This document shows, piece after piece, positions 24,867 through 34,800 of a DNA stretch of 64,000 nucleotides (the first letter of the stretch is position 1; every line of letters starts with the position of its first letter). The position numbers were made by a program, and so were the translations under genes. The notes under the pieces were generated by a model. The model saw only the letters and a list, made by a program, of their open reading frames with translations, had not been told where the DNA came from and made no database searches. The stretch comes from an uncultured Blautia sp. (GTDB lineage: Bacteria; Bacillota; Clostridia; Lachnospirales; Lachnospiraceae): positions 1-64,000 of the forward strand of contig CATXEA010000009.1 in the NCBI GenBank assembly GCA_958367245.1, given 5' to 3'.

Positions 24867-25493
24867 ATGGAGAGCAGAAAATTTAAAGTATTAATTTGTA
24901 TGGCTATGGGATTAATGTTGGCGCCAAATATCTGTCATGCATCTGATTACATGGATGAGGAATATGTAATAGGCTATGATTTTGAAAATAAGAAGACGAC
25001 ATATTATGGATATGATCAAGATAAGCATAATTTTTTTGAGGTGCAGGAACCGGCAGTGACAACTTATAATAAGACAGTATCGGAAGGAACGGCAGATATA
25101 GCATATATTGATGATGAGGAATACGCATGGGTGAAAGCCGGAAATATCTATATAGATAAAAAGTCGGTAAAAGAAGATGAGGATAATCCATATACAATTA
25201 TTTTTTCAGCAGACAATGTTCCGATTGTTTATAAATGTGATAAATCTGAGAAAGAATCTTGGAATGTAGTTGACCAAAGTGAAGTGATTCTGTTATCTGG
25301 TACAATAAAGCAGATAGATGACACAATTATAGTTTTTACGGACGAAAAAGAACGTGATTTTAAGGTTAGTATTAAAGAGAAGGAAGATTGGGAAATAGGT
25401 GATCAGATTCGTGTAATTGGTTCATCAAAAATAAATGAGAAAGAGGGAACATTTGATACAGTGTATGGATACTTCCGTGTGAAAGAAAAATAA
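24867..25493 (+). CDS. Secreted protein of unknown function with an OB-like C-terminal domain
   Basis: I choose ATG 24867 because AAAGGA lies 9 bases upstream and the product then opens with a clean signal peptide (MESRKFKVLICMAMGLMLAP, cleavage near CHAS-DY); 208 residues. An alternative GTG at 24837 adds ten residues before it. The mature N-terminal half is acidic and Tyr-rich. Residues about 140-205 (VILLSGTIKQIDDTIIVFTD...WEIGDQIRVIGSSKI...DTVYGYFRV) look like a small beta-barrel resembling an OB fold, by pattern only. It lies 130 bases downstream of the small CxxC protein, with no terminator seen between them. Function unknown. Confidence 0.6.
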   Translation: MESRKFKVLICMAMGLMLAPNICHASDYMDEEYVIGYDFENKKTTYYGYDQDKHNFFEVQEPAVTTYNKTVSEGTADIAYIDDEEYAWVKAGNIYIDKKSVKEDEDNPYTIIFSADNVPIVYKCDKSEKESWNVVDQSEVILLSGTIKQIDDTIIVFTDEKERDFKVSIKEKEDWEIGDQIRVIGSSKINEKEGTFDTVYGYFRVKEK

Positions 25494-25685
25494 TAGGACA
25501 AAGAGAATATTGTACAGAGGGTTAAAGCGGTTGCTGCTCTGAGTAAGAAATACTTGGTTGGTAAGAGATTTTTATGTTGTGCATTTGAAACTTCCCTCCA
25601 GAGCGTTTACAAATACTTGTAAATATGATAAAATTTTGTATTTAGATAGAAGAAAAACACATTATTTATAATGGAGGAGATAGAC

Positions 25686-27641
25686 ATGGATAAGCAGAAA
25701 TATTATATTACAACTGCCATTGCTTACACATCCGGCAAGCCTCATATCGGTAATACTTATGAGGCTGTCCTTGCAGATGCCATTGCCCGTTATAAAAGAC
25801 AGCAGGGCTACGACGTATTTTTCCAGACAGGAACTGACGAGCATGGTCAGAAAATTGAGCAGAAAGCTGCAGAAGCAGGCGTTACACCGAAGGAATTTGT
25901 TGATGGCGTAGCCGGAGAGATTAAGGGAATTTGGGATTTGATGAACACTTCCTATGATAAATTTATCCGTACTACAGACGCTGACCATGAGAAACAGGTT
26001 CAGAAGATTTTCAAAAAAATGTACGCAAAAGGCGATATTTACAAAGGACACTACGAAGGAATGTACTGTACTCCATGTGAATCCTTTTTTACAGAGTCTC
26101 AGCTTGTAGACGGCAAATGTCCGGACTGCGGACGTCCGTGTGTACCGGCTAAAGAAGAGGCGTACTTCTTCAAGATGAGTAAATATGCAGACAGACTGAT
26201 CGAGCATATCAATACACATCCGGAATTTATTCAGCCGGAATCCCGTAAAAATGAGATGATGAACAACTTCCTTCTTCCGGGACTTCAGGATCTCTGTGTA
26301 TCCAGAACTTCCTTTAAATGGGGAATCCCGGTAGACTTTGACCCGAATCATGTAGTTTATGTATGGCTTGACGCTCTGACAAACTATATTACGGGAATTG
26401 GCTATGACTGTGACGGCGACAGTACAGAACAGTTCGGCAAGCTCTGGCCTGCAGACCTTCATCTGATTGGAAAGGATATTATCCGTTTCCATACCATTTA
26501 CTGGCCGATTTTCCTGATGTCTCTTGATCTGCCGCTTCCGAAGCAGGTGTTTGGTCATCCGTGGCTTCTTCAGGGCGATGGAAAAATGAGCAAATCCAAA
26601 GGAAATGTTCTCTATGCAGATGAGCTTGTAGATTTCTTTGGCGTAGATGCAGTCCGTTATTTCGTTCTTCACGAAATGCCGTTTGAGAATGACGGTGTGA
26701 TTACATGGGAATTAATGGTAGAGCGTCTGAACTCTGAGCTTGCCAATACACTCGGAAACCTTGTAAACCGTACTATTTCCATGTCCAATAAATACTTTGG
26801 CGGAGTTGTTGAGAATAAAAATGTCTGCGAGCCTGTAGACGACGACCTTAAGAACTTCATCCTTTCTGTTCCGGCAAAGGTTGACGCGAAGATGGATAAG
26901 CTTCGTGTGGCAGATGCTATGACAGAGGTATTTACAGTATTTAAACGCTGCAACAAATACATTGACGAGACAATGCCGTGGGCGCTTGCGAAAGAGGAAG
27001 ATAAGAAAGACCGTCTTGCAACTGTTCTCTACAACTTAGTAGAGGGTATCTGCATCGGCGCAACTCTTCTGAAATCCTTTATGCCTGAGACAACAGACAG
27101 AATCCTTGCGCAGTTAAACGCACAGGGAAGAGAGTTAGAGGATTTGAAGACATTCGGTCTTTATCCGTCAGGAAATAAAGTGACAGAGAAACCGGAAATT
27201 CTTTTTGCACGTCTTGATGTGAAAGAAGTTATGGCGAAAGTAGAAGAACTTCATCCTCCTGTAAAAGAGGAAGAGCCTGCCAAGGATGAGAATGTCATCG
27301 ACATTGAGCCTAAAGCAGAGATTACTTTTGATGATTTTGAGAAATTACAGTTCCAGGTTGGAGAAATCATTGCCTGTGAGGAAGTGAAGAAGTCCAGAAA
27401 ACTTCTCTGCTCTCAGGTTAAGATTGGAAGTAAGGTGCGTCAGATTGTGTCCGGAATCAAAGCTCACTACAGCGCAGAAGAGATGGTGGGCAAAAAGGTT
27501 ATGGTAGTTACCAACTTAAAACCTGCCAAGCTTGCGGGAATCCTCAGTGAGGGAATGATTCTCTGCGCAGAAGACGCAGACGGAAACCTTGCTCTTATGA
27601 CACCGGAAAAAGAGATGCCTGCAGGAGCAGAAATCTGCTGA
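25686..27641 (+). CDS. metG: Methionyl-tRNA synthetase
   Basis: ATG 25686 lies 6 bases after GGAGGAG and opens with the family N-terminus; 651 residues. The class I motif is KPHIGNTYEA. A zinc knuckle with CTPC and CPDCGRPC sits in the connective domain, and KMSKSKGN is the second catalytic motif (about residue 300). The anticodon-binding helical domain follows. From about residue 545 there is a C-terminal tRNA-binding OB domain (FDDFEKLQFQVGEI...SGIKAHYSAEEMVGK), the dimerising EMAP-like module. The 190-base upstream gap shows no T-box or S-box that I can recognise. Confidence 0.96.
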   Translation: MDKQKYYITTAIAYTSGKPHIGNTYEAVLADAIARYKRQQGYDVFFQTGTDEHGQKIEQKAAEAGVTPKEFVDGVAGEIKGIWDLMNTSYDKFIRTTDADHEKQVQKIFKKMYAKGDIYKGHYEGMYCTPCESFFTESQLVDGKCPDCGRPCVPAKEEAYFFKMSKYADRLIEHINTHPEFIQPESRKNEMMNNFLLPGLQDLCVSRTSFKWGIPVDFDPNHVVYVWLDALTNYITGIGYDCDGDSTEQFGKLWPADLHLIGKDIIRFHTIYWPIFLMSLDLPLPKQVFGHPWLLQGDGKMSKSKGNVLYADELVDFFGVDAVRYFVLHEMPFENDGVITWELMVERLNSELANTLGNLVNRTISMSNKYFGGVVENKNVCEPVDDDLKNFILSVPAKVDAKMDKLRVADAMTEVFTVFKRCNKYIDETMPWALAKEEDKKDRLATVLYNLVEGICIGATLLKSFMPETTDRILAQLNAQGRELEDLKTFGLYPSGNKVTEKPEILFARLDVKEVMAKVEELHPPVKEEEPAKDENVIDIEPKAEITFDDFEKLQFQVGEIIACEEVKKSRKLLCSQVKIGSKVRQIVSGIKAHYSAEEMVGKKVMVVTNLKPAKLAGILSEGMILCAEDADGNLALMTPEKEMPAGAEIC

Positions 27642-27676
27642 TAAAAGGAGAACACAAAAAGTTCATATTTTAACTC

Positions 27677-27705
27677 TTGACAGAATGTGATTAAAAACAT
27701 ATAGT
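27677..27705 (+). promoter_or_regulatory. Promoter of the manganese riboswitch transcript
   Basis: TTGACA (27677-27682), a 17-base spacer and TATAGT (27700-27705) lie just upstream of the riboswitch. Confidence 0.85.
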
Positions 27706-27717
27706 AATCACATAAAT

Positions 27718-27815
27718 AAGAGGGAGTAGCTGGCACGTAAGTGTTTGCGATGTCGTCAATCTCGACAGGTGAACAGCCTGTCCGTATCGTGATGAAACAG
27801 CGAGACTTTTATTGC
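27718..27815 (+). ncRNA. yybP-ykoY-type manganese riboswitch
   Basis: The leader opens with AGAGGGAGTAGCTGG (27719-27733), contains GATGTCGTCAATCTC (27749-27763) and closes with ACAGCGAGACTTTTA (27797-27811). These match the conserved loops of the yybP-ykoY aptamer (GGGGAGUAGC, GUCGUCA and AGCAAGACCUUU in the Lactococcus representative). The 3' strand GAGAC is shared with the terminator stem that follows, so manganese binding can free the downstream gene. Class and ligand come from published work on the family; assignment here rests on motif matches by eye. Confidence 0.85.
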
Positions 27816-27849
27816 ATAGACCGATATGCAGTAAAGGTCTCGTTTTTTT
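27802..27849 (+). terminator. Riboswitch expression-platform terminator
   Basis: GAGAC...TTATTGCA (27802-27816) pairs with TGCAGTAA...GGTCTCG (27827-27842), followed by seven T. The left arm overlaps the aptamer closing helix, giving mutually exclusive folds. Confidence 0.85.
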
Positions 27850-27930
27850 CTGCATAAAGGAGATGCTTCTCAGAAGAAGGAGAAATTTTCTGCATACCGG
27901 AAACAATAGCTTATGAAGGAGGAAATGCTT

Positions 27931-30534
27931 ATGAAGCCTTATTACAATCAAAGCACCGAAGAGATACGTACAAGTATCAACGGAAATTCAGAACCCCTCA
28001 CCGATGCTCAGGTAAAAGAAAAACGGGAAAAATTTGGCTACAATGAACTTGTAGAGGGGAAAAAGAAAAGTATTCCCATGATTTTTCTGGAGCAGTTTAA
28101 AGATTTTCTCGTAGTGATCCTGATTATCTCAGCCATTGTTTCTCTGTTTTTAGGAGAGGCAGAGAGTGCAGCGGTAATCCTTATTGTTATCACAATGAAT
28201 GCTATTTTGGGAACGGTTCAGACGGTAAAAGCGGAACATTCCCTGAACAGTCTGAAACAATTGTCAGCCCCTACAGCGAAAGTATTGCGTAATGGCGTTG
28301 TAGTGGAAATCCCAAGCCGTGAAATAGTTGTTGGCGATGAGGTCTGTCTGGAAGCAGGGGATTACGTTCCTGCAGACGGTCGAATCCTTGAGAATGCCAG
28401 CATGAAAATCGACGAAAGTGCATTGACAGGTGAAAGCCTTGGAGTGGACAAGACAGCAGAGACTTTAGAGGGAGAGCTTCCTCTTGGCGACCGAACCAAC
28501 ATGGTATTTTCCGGAAGCTTTGTTACTTACGGCCGTGGTAAATTCCTTGTAACAGACACAGGAATGAATACAGAGGTAGGTAAAATCGCAGGACTTCTGA
28601 AAACAACCTCTGAGAAAAAGACGCCTCTTCAGGTAAACCTGGATAACTTCGGAAGAAAGCTTTCCATTATCATCCTTGTTCTTTGCGCCGGACTGTTTGG
28701 TCTTCAGGTAGTAAAGGGCGGAGATATTGCAGATGCCTTCCTCTTTGCAGTTGCCCTTGCAGTAGCGGCAATTCCGGAAGCATTAAGTTCTATCGTAACA
28801 ATTGTTCTTGCTTTTGGTACACAGAAGATGGCAAAAGAAGGCGCGATTATGCGTAAGCTTCAGGCTGTAGAAGGTCTTGGAAGCGTATCCATCATCTGTT
28901 CCGATAAAACAGGTACTCTTACACAGAACAAGATGACAGTAGAGCATTATTATCTGGATGGAAAAGATGTTCCTGCAAATCAGGTAGACCCGGAGAATCC
29001 TCTTCACAAACAGATGCTTCGTTTAAGTATTCTCTGTAACGACTCCACCAACATTGACGGTCAGGAAATCGGCGATCCTACAGAGACAGCTCTTATTAAC
29101 ATCGGCGATAAAGTAGGAGTTCCTGCACAGCGCGTAAGAAACGCATATCCAAGACTTTCGGAGATTCCTTTTGACAGTGACCGTAAGCTGATGTCCACTC
29201 TTCATAACCTGAAAGACGGCACAACTATGATTACAAAGGGCGCTGTAGACGTTATGATGAATCGTGTGAAATATATTCAGAAAAACGGCGAATGTGTTCC
29301 TATGATACAGAAGGATATAGATGCTATTGCAGCAGCCAATGAGGGATATTCCAGAGAGGGACTTCGTGTTCTTGGCGTAGGATATCGTAAATTTGACAAG
29401 GTTCGCGACCTTACAACAGAGGATGAAAACGACCTTGTATTCCTTGGCCTTATTGCCATGATGGACCCGCCTCGAGTAGAGAGCGCCGAGGCAGTTAAGG
29501 ATTGTATCAGCGCCGGTATCCGTCCGATTATGATTACCGGTGACCATAAGGTAACAGCGGCGGCAATTGCGAAACGTATTGGTATTTTAACAGATGAATC
29601 ACAGGCATGTGAAGGCTCTGAAATTGATGGTTTAAGCGATGAAGAACTGAAGGATTTCGTAGAAGGCATCAGTGTTTATGCACGAGTAACACCGGAACAT
29701 AAGATTCGAATTGTCCGCGCATGGCAGGAAAAAGGAAATATCGTTTCCATGACCGGCGATGGTGTCAACGATGCTCCGGCTCTGAAGCAGGCAGACATCG
29801 GTGTTGCAATGGGAATCACCGGTACAGAGGTATCTAAGGATGCATCCGCTATGATTCTGACAGATGATAACTTTGCCACAATCGTAAAAGCTGTAGAAAA
29901 CGGACGTAACGTTTATGCAAATATCAAACGTGCGATTCAGTTCCTTCTTTCCGGTAACTTTGCAGGAATTCTTGTGGTGCTTTTGTCTTCCCTTTTAGGA
30001 CTTCCTGTACCGTTTGCGGCAGTACATCTTCTGTTTATCAACCTTCTGACAGACAGTCTTCCGGCGATTGCCCTTGGACTGGAGCCTTATAAACATGCGG
30101 TTATGAAAGAAAAACCAAGACCAATGAGCGAATCTATTCTGACAAAGACATTCCTTACAAGAGTCGGAATTGAAGGTAGTGTAATCGGACTGATTACGCT
30201 GGGAGCGTTTATGATTGGTTATCAGGGAGGAAATGCCCGCCTTGCCAGCACAATGGCGTTTGGTGTTCTTTGCCTTTCCCGTCTGGTACATGGTTATAAC
30301 TGTAAATCTAAAGGCAGAATCCTCTTTACAGGAAGATTCTTCAATAACAAATATATGCAGTATGCCTTCCTTGCAGGTTTTATACTTCTGACACTGGTAC
30401 TTACCGTACCTGCGCTTCAGGGCTTCTTCGCAGTTCAGACACTGAATCTCACTCAGCTTCTGACTGTATACGGACTGGCATTTTTGAACCTGCCAATCAT
30501 CCAGATTATGAAGTCTCTTAAGAAGAGTAAATGA
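27931..30534 (+). CDS. P2A-type cation-transporting ATPase, probable manganese (calcium-like) exporter
   Basis: ATG 27931 lies 8 bases after AAGGAGG; 867 residues. It has the full P-type plan: actuator TGES (in DESALTGESLG), phosphorylation motif SDKTGTLT, nucleotide-domain KGAVDVMM, hinge TGDGVNDAPALK and ten membrane helices. The M4 ion site reads AAIPEALSSIV rather than the PEGLP usual in SERCA/PMR1 calcium pumps, and M6 has NLLTDSLPAIALG. Because a yybP-ykoY manganese riboswitch controls it, manganese efflux is the likely job, as for the riboswitch-linked ATPase of Lactococcus. Calcium transport is the alternative. It is a single-gene transcript ending at the hairpin at 30574. Confidence 0.92.
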   Translation: MKPYYNQSTEEIRTSINGNSEPLTDAQVKEKREKFGYNELVEGKKKSIPMIFLEQFKDFLVVILIISAIVSLFLGEAESAAVILIVITMNAILGTVQTVKAEHSLNSLKQLSAPTAKVLRNGVVVEIPSREIVVGDEVCLEAGDYVPADGRILENASMKIDESALTGESLGVDKTAETLEGELPLGDRTNMVFSGSFVTYGRGKFLVTDTGMNTEVGKIAGLLKTTSEKKTPLQVNLDNFGRKLSIIILVLCAGLFGLQVVKGGDIADAFLFAVALAVAAIPEALSSIVTIVLAFGTQKMAKEGAIMRKLQAVEGLGSVSIICSDKTGTLTQNKMTVEHYYLDGKDVPANQVDPENPLHKQMLRLSILCNDSTNIDGQEIGDPTETALINIGDKVGVPAQRVRNAYPRLSEIPFDSDRKLMSTLHNLKDGTTMITKGAVDVMMNRVKYIQKNGECVPMIQKDIDAIAAANEGYSREGLRVLGVGYRKFDKVRDLTTEDENDLVFLGLIAMMDPPRVESAEAVKDCISAGIRPIMITGDHKVTAAAIAKRIGILTDESQACEGSEIDGLSDEELKDFVEGISVYARVTPEHKIRIVRAWQEKGNIVSMTGDGVNDAPALKQADIGVAMGITGTEVSKDASAMILTDDNFATIVKAVENGRNVYANIKRAIQFLLSGNFAGILVVLLSSLLGLPVPFAAVHLLFINLLTDSLPAIALGLEPYKHAVMKEKPRPMSESILTKTFLTRVGIEGSVIGLITLGAFMIGYQGGNARLASTMAFGVLCLSRLVHGYNCKSKGRILFTGRFFNNKYMQYAFLAGFILLTLVLTVPALQGFFAVQTLNLTQLLTVYGLAFLNLPIIQIMKSLKKSK

Positions 30535-30573
30535 TGGCGTGTGCATCTGTAATGAATAAATAATAAAAAGAAC

Positions 30574-30622
30574 AAAAACTCCATTCCATGGTTTTTGAAC
30601 GCATGGAACTGGAGTTTTTTTC
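30574..30622 (+). terminator. Terminator after the P-type ATPase
   Basis: AAAAACTCCATTCCATG (30574-30590) pairs with CATGGAACTGGAGTTTTT (30602-30619) with one small bulge; T run in the right arm. Confidence 0.88.
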
Positions 30623-30636
30623 ATTAAAAAAGGGGA

Positions 30637-30670
30637 CAAAAAAGGAAGCGTCCGGTGTGGAACCGCTCCC
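30637..30670 (-). terminator. Terminator of the left immunity-like gene (copy of the one at 39091)
   Basis: Read on the minus strand, GGGAGCG (30664-30670) pairs with CGCTTCC (30644-30650), then a T run. The surrounding 40-odd bases are nearly identical, in inverted orientation, to 39084-39128 after the other immunity-like gene. Confidence 0.8.
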
Positions 30671-30688
30671 TTATTAACAGACTGGTAT

Positions 30689-31102
30689 TTAACCCTTTTT
30701 GTTTTTCTCCTCCAAGTATCTTCTCTTACGTTCCTCCCTTACCTTTGTTCGCACTTCCATCATGGTCTCATATTTTTCTTTTTCCAGCAGATTTTTTCCC
30801 TTTTCTACGTTTACACCACACTCCATCAAATAATTCAGAACACTTTCCTTGTCTTTGTCATCCAGAAAAAAAATATAAAAGCATTGAAAAATGTCATGTG
30901 ATAAACGAACATCCTTTGGTGTAATTTTTTTCCATTTTAAAATAACCGCATCCAGAATTATATATGTCATAGGAATATTTATAAAAAAAGCCCCTATAAT
31001 ACCCTCTCTGCCATCTGTAATCCCCAACCCTACAAGACAGAAAGCCCACAAAGTTCCAAATACGATCAAAAATCCATAAGCTTCATATGGCTTACACTTC
31101 AT
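30689..31102 (-). CDS. Small membrane protein, paralogue of the RHS immunity candidate
   Basis: I start at ATG 31102 (MKCKPYEAYGF, 137 residues), because the upstream part of the open frame is an RHS-tail remnant read out of frame. Two membrane helices (FLIVFGTLWAFCLVGLGI and an adjacent AFFINIPMTYIILDAVIL) precede a cytoplasmic domain. The C-terminal 70 residues (FQCFYIFFLDDKDKES...CGVNVEKGKNLLEKEKYETMMEVR) align with the protein at 38498. The middle domain of that longer paralogue is missing here. By position directly after an RHS tip and before an identical terminator, it is an orphan immunity gene of a decayed toxin module (inference). Whether it is still expressed is unclear. Confidence 0.6.
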   Translation of the reverse strand: MKCKPYEAYGFLIVFGTLWAFCLVGLGITDGREGIIGAFFINIPMTYIILDAVILKWKKITPKDVRLSHDIFQCFYIFFLDDKDKESVLNYLMECGVNVEKGKNLLEKEKYETMMEVRTKVREERKRRYLEEKNKKG

Positions 31103-31460
31103 CTTACCACACCACTTCCTATACATCTGCGACTTACCCGGGAAGGTCTTGTTCAAGAAATTCCTGCATCTACAGCAGAAGATACAAGGTTTCCCCCTAA
31201 CCCCGCTCCACCGCTAATAACTCCACCAATGACACCTCACACTGGATTTATAGATGCGAATGCTGAAGCGGCTCCTGACGCAGCAGCACCAGCTATTTGT
31301 ACAAATCCGTATTTTGAGCCTGTTACCTTCGCTGCGATTCCGCAGGAAACTACGTTTACAGCAGTTCCAATAAGTCCTGCTTGGCTTCCAGAATTTCCAG
31401 TCTATCCATACTGATAAACCTTCTCAACTCCGGATCATAATATCTGCTTTTCCAGTACAT
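31103..31460 (-). pseudogene. Decayed, inverted copy of an RHS C-terminal tip
   Basis: On the minus strand, 31460 down to about 31371 encodes KSRYYDPELRRFIS...RLEILEAKQDL, nearly base-for-base the same as 37700-37787 in the intact toxin gene. Then 85 bases present in the intact gene (between ACTTAT at 37782 and ACTTAT at 37867) are missing, shifting the frame to a stop. Homology resumes as LIGTAVNVVSCGIAAKVTG, then diverges, with further stops. It rejoins near the end as CIGSG-like sequence just before the immunity-like ATG at 31102. The open frame 31356-31640 arises from this frameshift and is not a real gene. Confidence 0.75.
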
Positions 31461-31861
31461 GGGCAAAATTGTTGTAAGAGGCATAACCACGATCCGCGAT
31501 AGTGCATCATTTTCAGGTGTTTGTGAAAGTTCGTCAATGGATGCCATAAGCATTTGTTTTACAAAAGCCGCACAAATATGATGTCCATATGATACCACAA
31601 GAGGTCTCAGGATAAAACAATCTGATGAAAAATACGTCAAATCCCTTTATACCAGGACATCTTTTATTTTCCGTGAAAATTGAAAAATCGGTTTGTTATA
31701 AAGTGACTGATAACACTATCGGAAAAATCAAAAATAAAACAAATGTGTTAGAAAGCATAACAGAACTGATGTTCACTAAAGAACAACAGTTTGCTATCAT
31801 GAGGATGTCGACAGGGAAAAGGAATATTCCAAAAAATAAAAGAAATAAGAGAGGCAAAATC
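31461..31861 (+). other. Gene-free upstream region of the RHS gene
   Basis: This AT-rich stretch separates the inverted tip remnant from the intact RHS start. An in-frame extension of the RHS frame back to 31625 exists but looks like non-coding sequence (Lys/Asn-rich, no family similarity). I see no convincing -35/-10 pair and no hairpin, so the RHS promoter is not located. Confidence 0.4.
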
Positions 31862-34800
31862 ATGAATAGAAGAGAATTAAAAGAAAAAAGAACAAGAAAC
31901 TCAAAATTATTTGAAAACCAGGACCATTCCTTTACCAGAGAAATCTATCTGGATGCAGTGCATTATGAAGAGGACGGATCCTGGAAAGAGATGGATGACA
32001 CCCTGAAGGAAGAACCTGATGAGGGATCGGCGCTTCTGGATCAGGGCGGAGAGGCAGGACTTCCGGAGAGTGAGAAAAGCGGTCAGAAAGACTTTGTAAA
32101 CAAAAAAGGGTTATGGAAGGTGCGTTTTTCCAACAAATACAAGAAACAGGGAGCCGTGATCCTTACAAAGGACAGATACCGGATCTCCTGGGCAATGGAA
32201 GGCGCAGAGAAGGTAAAAGCCAGAAAGAACGGCGCAAAGAAGCTTATATATCCGGGCGTGATGCAGGATGTGGATATCCATCTGCGTGTATCCGGGGAAA
32301 ACGTGAAAGAGGACATCATAAGGATCTCCAGAGAAGCGCCGGAAGGATTCTGCTACATTTACCAGATGAAAGACCTGGATGCCGTACAGGACGGAAACAG
32401 GGTCGCCTTTGTAAATGAGACCGGGGAAGAGATCTTTGCGGCAGCAGCCCCGCTTATGAAGGATGCGGACGGAAATATCTCGGAAGCGGTCACTGTTACA
32501 TTGGAAAAAGGACAGGAATCCTGCAGGATCCGTTTCACGCCGGACAAAGCATGGATGGAAGCGCCAGAGCGCAGCTATCCGGTCGTCATTGACCCGGTGA
32601 TTACAAGTTCTACAAAAGCCAAGGACATTCAGGACGCCCATGTAGATTCCAGAAACTGCGGAACAAACTTTTTTAACAGCATCATCCTGAAGACCATGGG
32701 TGGGGATAACGTACAGAGAAGCTTTCTGAAATTCAAGCTTCCGTCCCTGGAATCCGCAGAAATGGTGATCAACGCCAGTTTCGGGATCGGCATCCTGTCG
32801 GGGAGCACAGCACAACGTACCGTACAGATCCACAGAGTCCTCCAGGATTGGGACAGCAGGACTATCACGTGGAACAACAAGCCGGTGTATGAGGAAACGG
32901 TACAGGACAGCTGCACGTATCAGGCGTCCAAAGATAAATGGATTTCCTTTGACATCACCCGTATGGTAAAGGAATGGTACCAGAAAGGCAGAAACTTCGG
33001 CCTGATGATGAAAGATGATTATGAACTTGCGGGATATACCGAATTTCTGGCATCAGACTGTGACGACAGCTATGCAGAACTCCGCCCGAGGATCGACATC
33101 ACATACGTAAATTATACGGGGCTTGAGGATTACTGGACCTACCACAGCCAGAACGTGGGCCGTGCAGGGACCGTCCATATAAACGACTACAACGGAAACC
33201 TGATCCTGGAACGTGCTCTGGTATCCACATCCGGAAGCCGGATGCCGGCAGCTGTGGGGCTGGTCTATAACACCAACGACCGGAAAAAGAACCTGGGCTG
33301 CGGCTATGGCTTCCGCCTGAACTATCATCAGACACTGGAAAAAGTAAAGATCGGAACCATTGATTATTACAAATACACAGACGGAGATGGAACGGTTCAC
33401 TATTTCTACAAAAACGACAAAGGCGTATGGAAGGACGAATCCGGCCTGGAACTTACGCTTACAATGAAGACAAGCGGCACAGAACCGCTGGAGATCCAGG
33501 ACAAAGAAGAAAATACCATGCTCTTTGACAGCAGCGGCCATCTGGTAAAAGTAAGGGACAAAAATGCCAATGTACTGACCATCACCTACAGCAGCGACCG
33601 GATTACAAAGGTCACAGACGGGGCAGGAAAGGTGATCACCCTCACCTATGCAAAGGACAGCAATGGAAAACTTACAAACCTCAGTGAAATGACAGACCCC
33701 TTCGGAAGAAAGATCCTCCTCACTTACTCCGGTGGGCAGATTGTAAAGATCCTGGACTGGGACGGTGAGAGCAGCAGCTACAGCTACAACAATCCGCTAC
33801 ATCTTCTGAAAAAAGCGACGGACCCTGACGGCTATGGGGTGCAGTATGAATATACGGAGACAGACCCTTACCGCGTGACGAAGATTACAGAGTACAGCGG
33901 AAGCACAGAGGGAAACAGCCTAACCCTTATCTACGGATACAACAGTACAGCCTACGTGGATAAAAAGGGAAGAAAAGAGGTCAGCCGTTTCAATGACCAG
34001 GGAAACCTCCTGAACATCCATGACGGTTTCGGACACGCGGCAGGCAGCCGTTTCAGTACAAAAAAAGGCAGCAAGAACCGTCTTGAAAATACCACAAAGC
34101 TCCAGAACAACATCGTACAGCTGCTGAAAGACCCGATCCTTGAGGCTGCCACCTGCGGCTGGACACCAAGTGCAGACACTGCGACTGCTTATGCAAAGAT
34201 CAATACAGACCCGGCGAATGTCAAGGTGGGGAGCAGGTCCCTGGAGATCGGCTGTTCCGATGATGCAGATTCCATGTGCTGGAAGCAGACCGTGCAAGTA
34301 AAGAAAGGGGAGACGTATACCTTTTCCATGTATGTGAAGACACTGGTGGAGAAAGTGGGGAGCAATGGAAGATGCTTCGTGAGGATCCATTATTATGATA
34401 AGGATGGAAATCCTCATAACAAAGACAGTGCACAGATCATCAAAACAACAACGGACTTTATCCAGTTACATACGACTTATACGATTCCGGCAGATTCTGC
34501 CAAAGATACAATCATCGTTTACCTGTACCTGCACCATATAAAAGGAAAAGTGTACGGGGATATGGCACAGCTGGAGCAGGGAACCACACCGAGCCGCTGC
34601 AACCTGGTGGATAACGGGGATTTCCATTATGGAAAGACGACCGGGTTTAGAAAGACCGGAACCTCCGGGGACGGGCTTGTCAATGTAGGGGAGGAAGTCA
34701 GACTGCCCATCCAGCATGGGATGATGGTGATAAAAACATCTGCGCCACTCTATAAATCCCCGGACCCTGCATCTGCCCAGACAGGGACTGCATCCAAAAA

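Noticed and set aside
25494..25685. T-box or S-box leader of metG
   Set aside because: No AGGGTGGNACCGCG-like T-box sequence and no SAM riboswitch pattern; only AT-rich sequence is seen.
25662..26672. Long minus-strand open frame (336 codons) opposite metG
   Set aside because: It is antisense to a clear methionyl-tRNA synthetase, has no ribosome binding site and its product is Cys/Ser/Phe-rich without any family pattern.
31356..31640. Minus-strand open frame of 94 codons
   Set aside because: Its RHS-like part ends at the frameshift left by the 85-base deletion; the upstream part has no recognisable coding signal. Recorded as pseudogene instead.
31625..31861. N-terminal extension of the RHS protein
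   Set aside because: Lys/Asn-rich, AT-rich, no family similarity; ATG 31862 has a good ribosome binding site and family-like sequence begins there.
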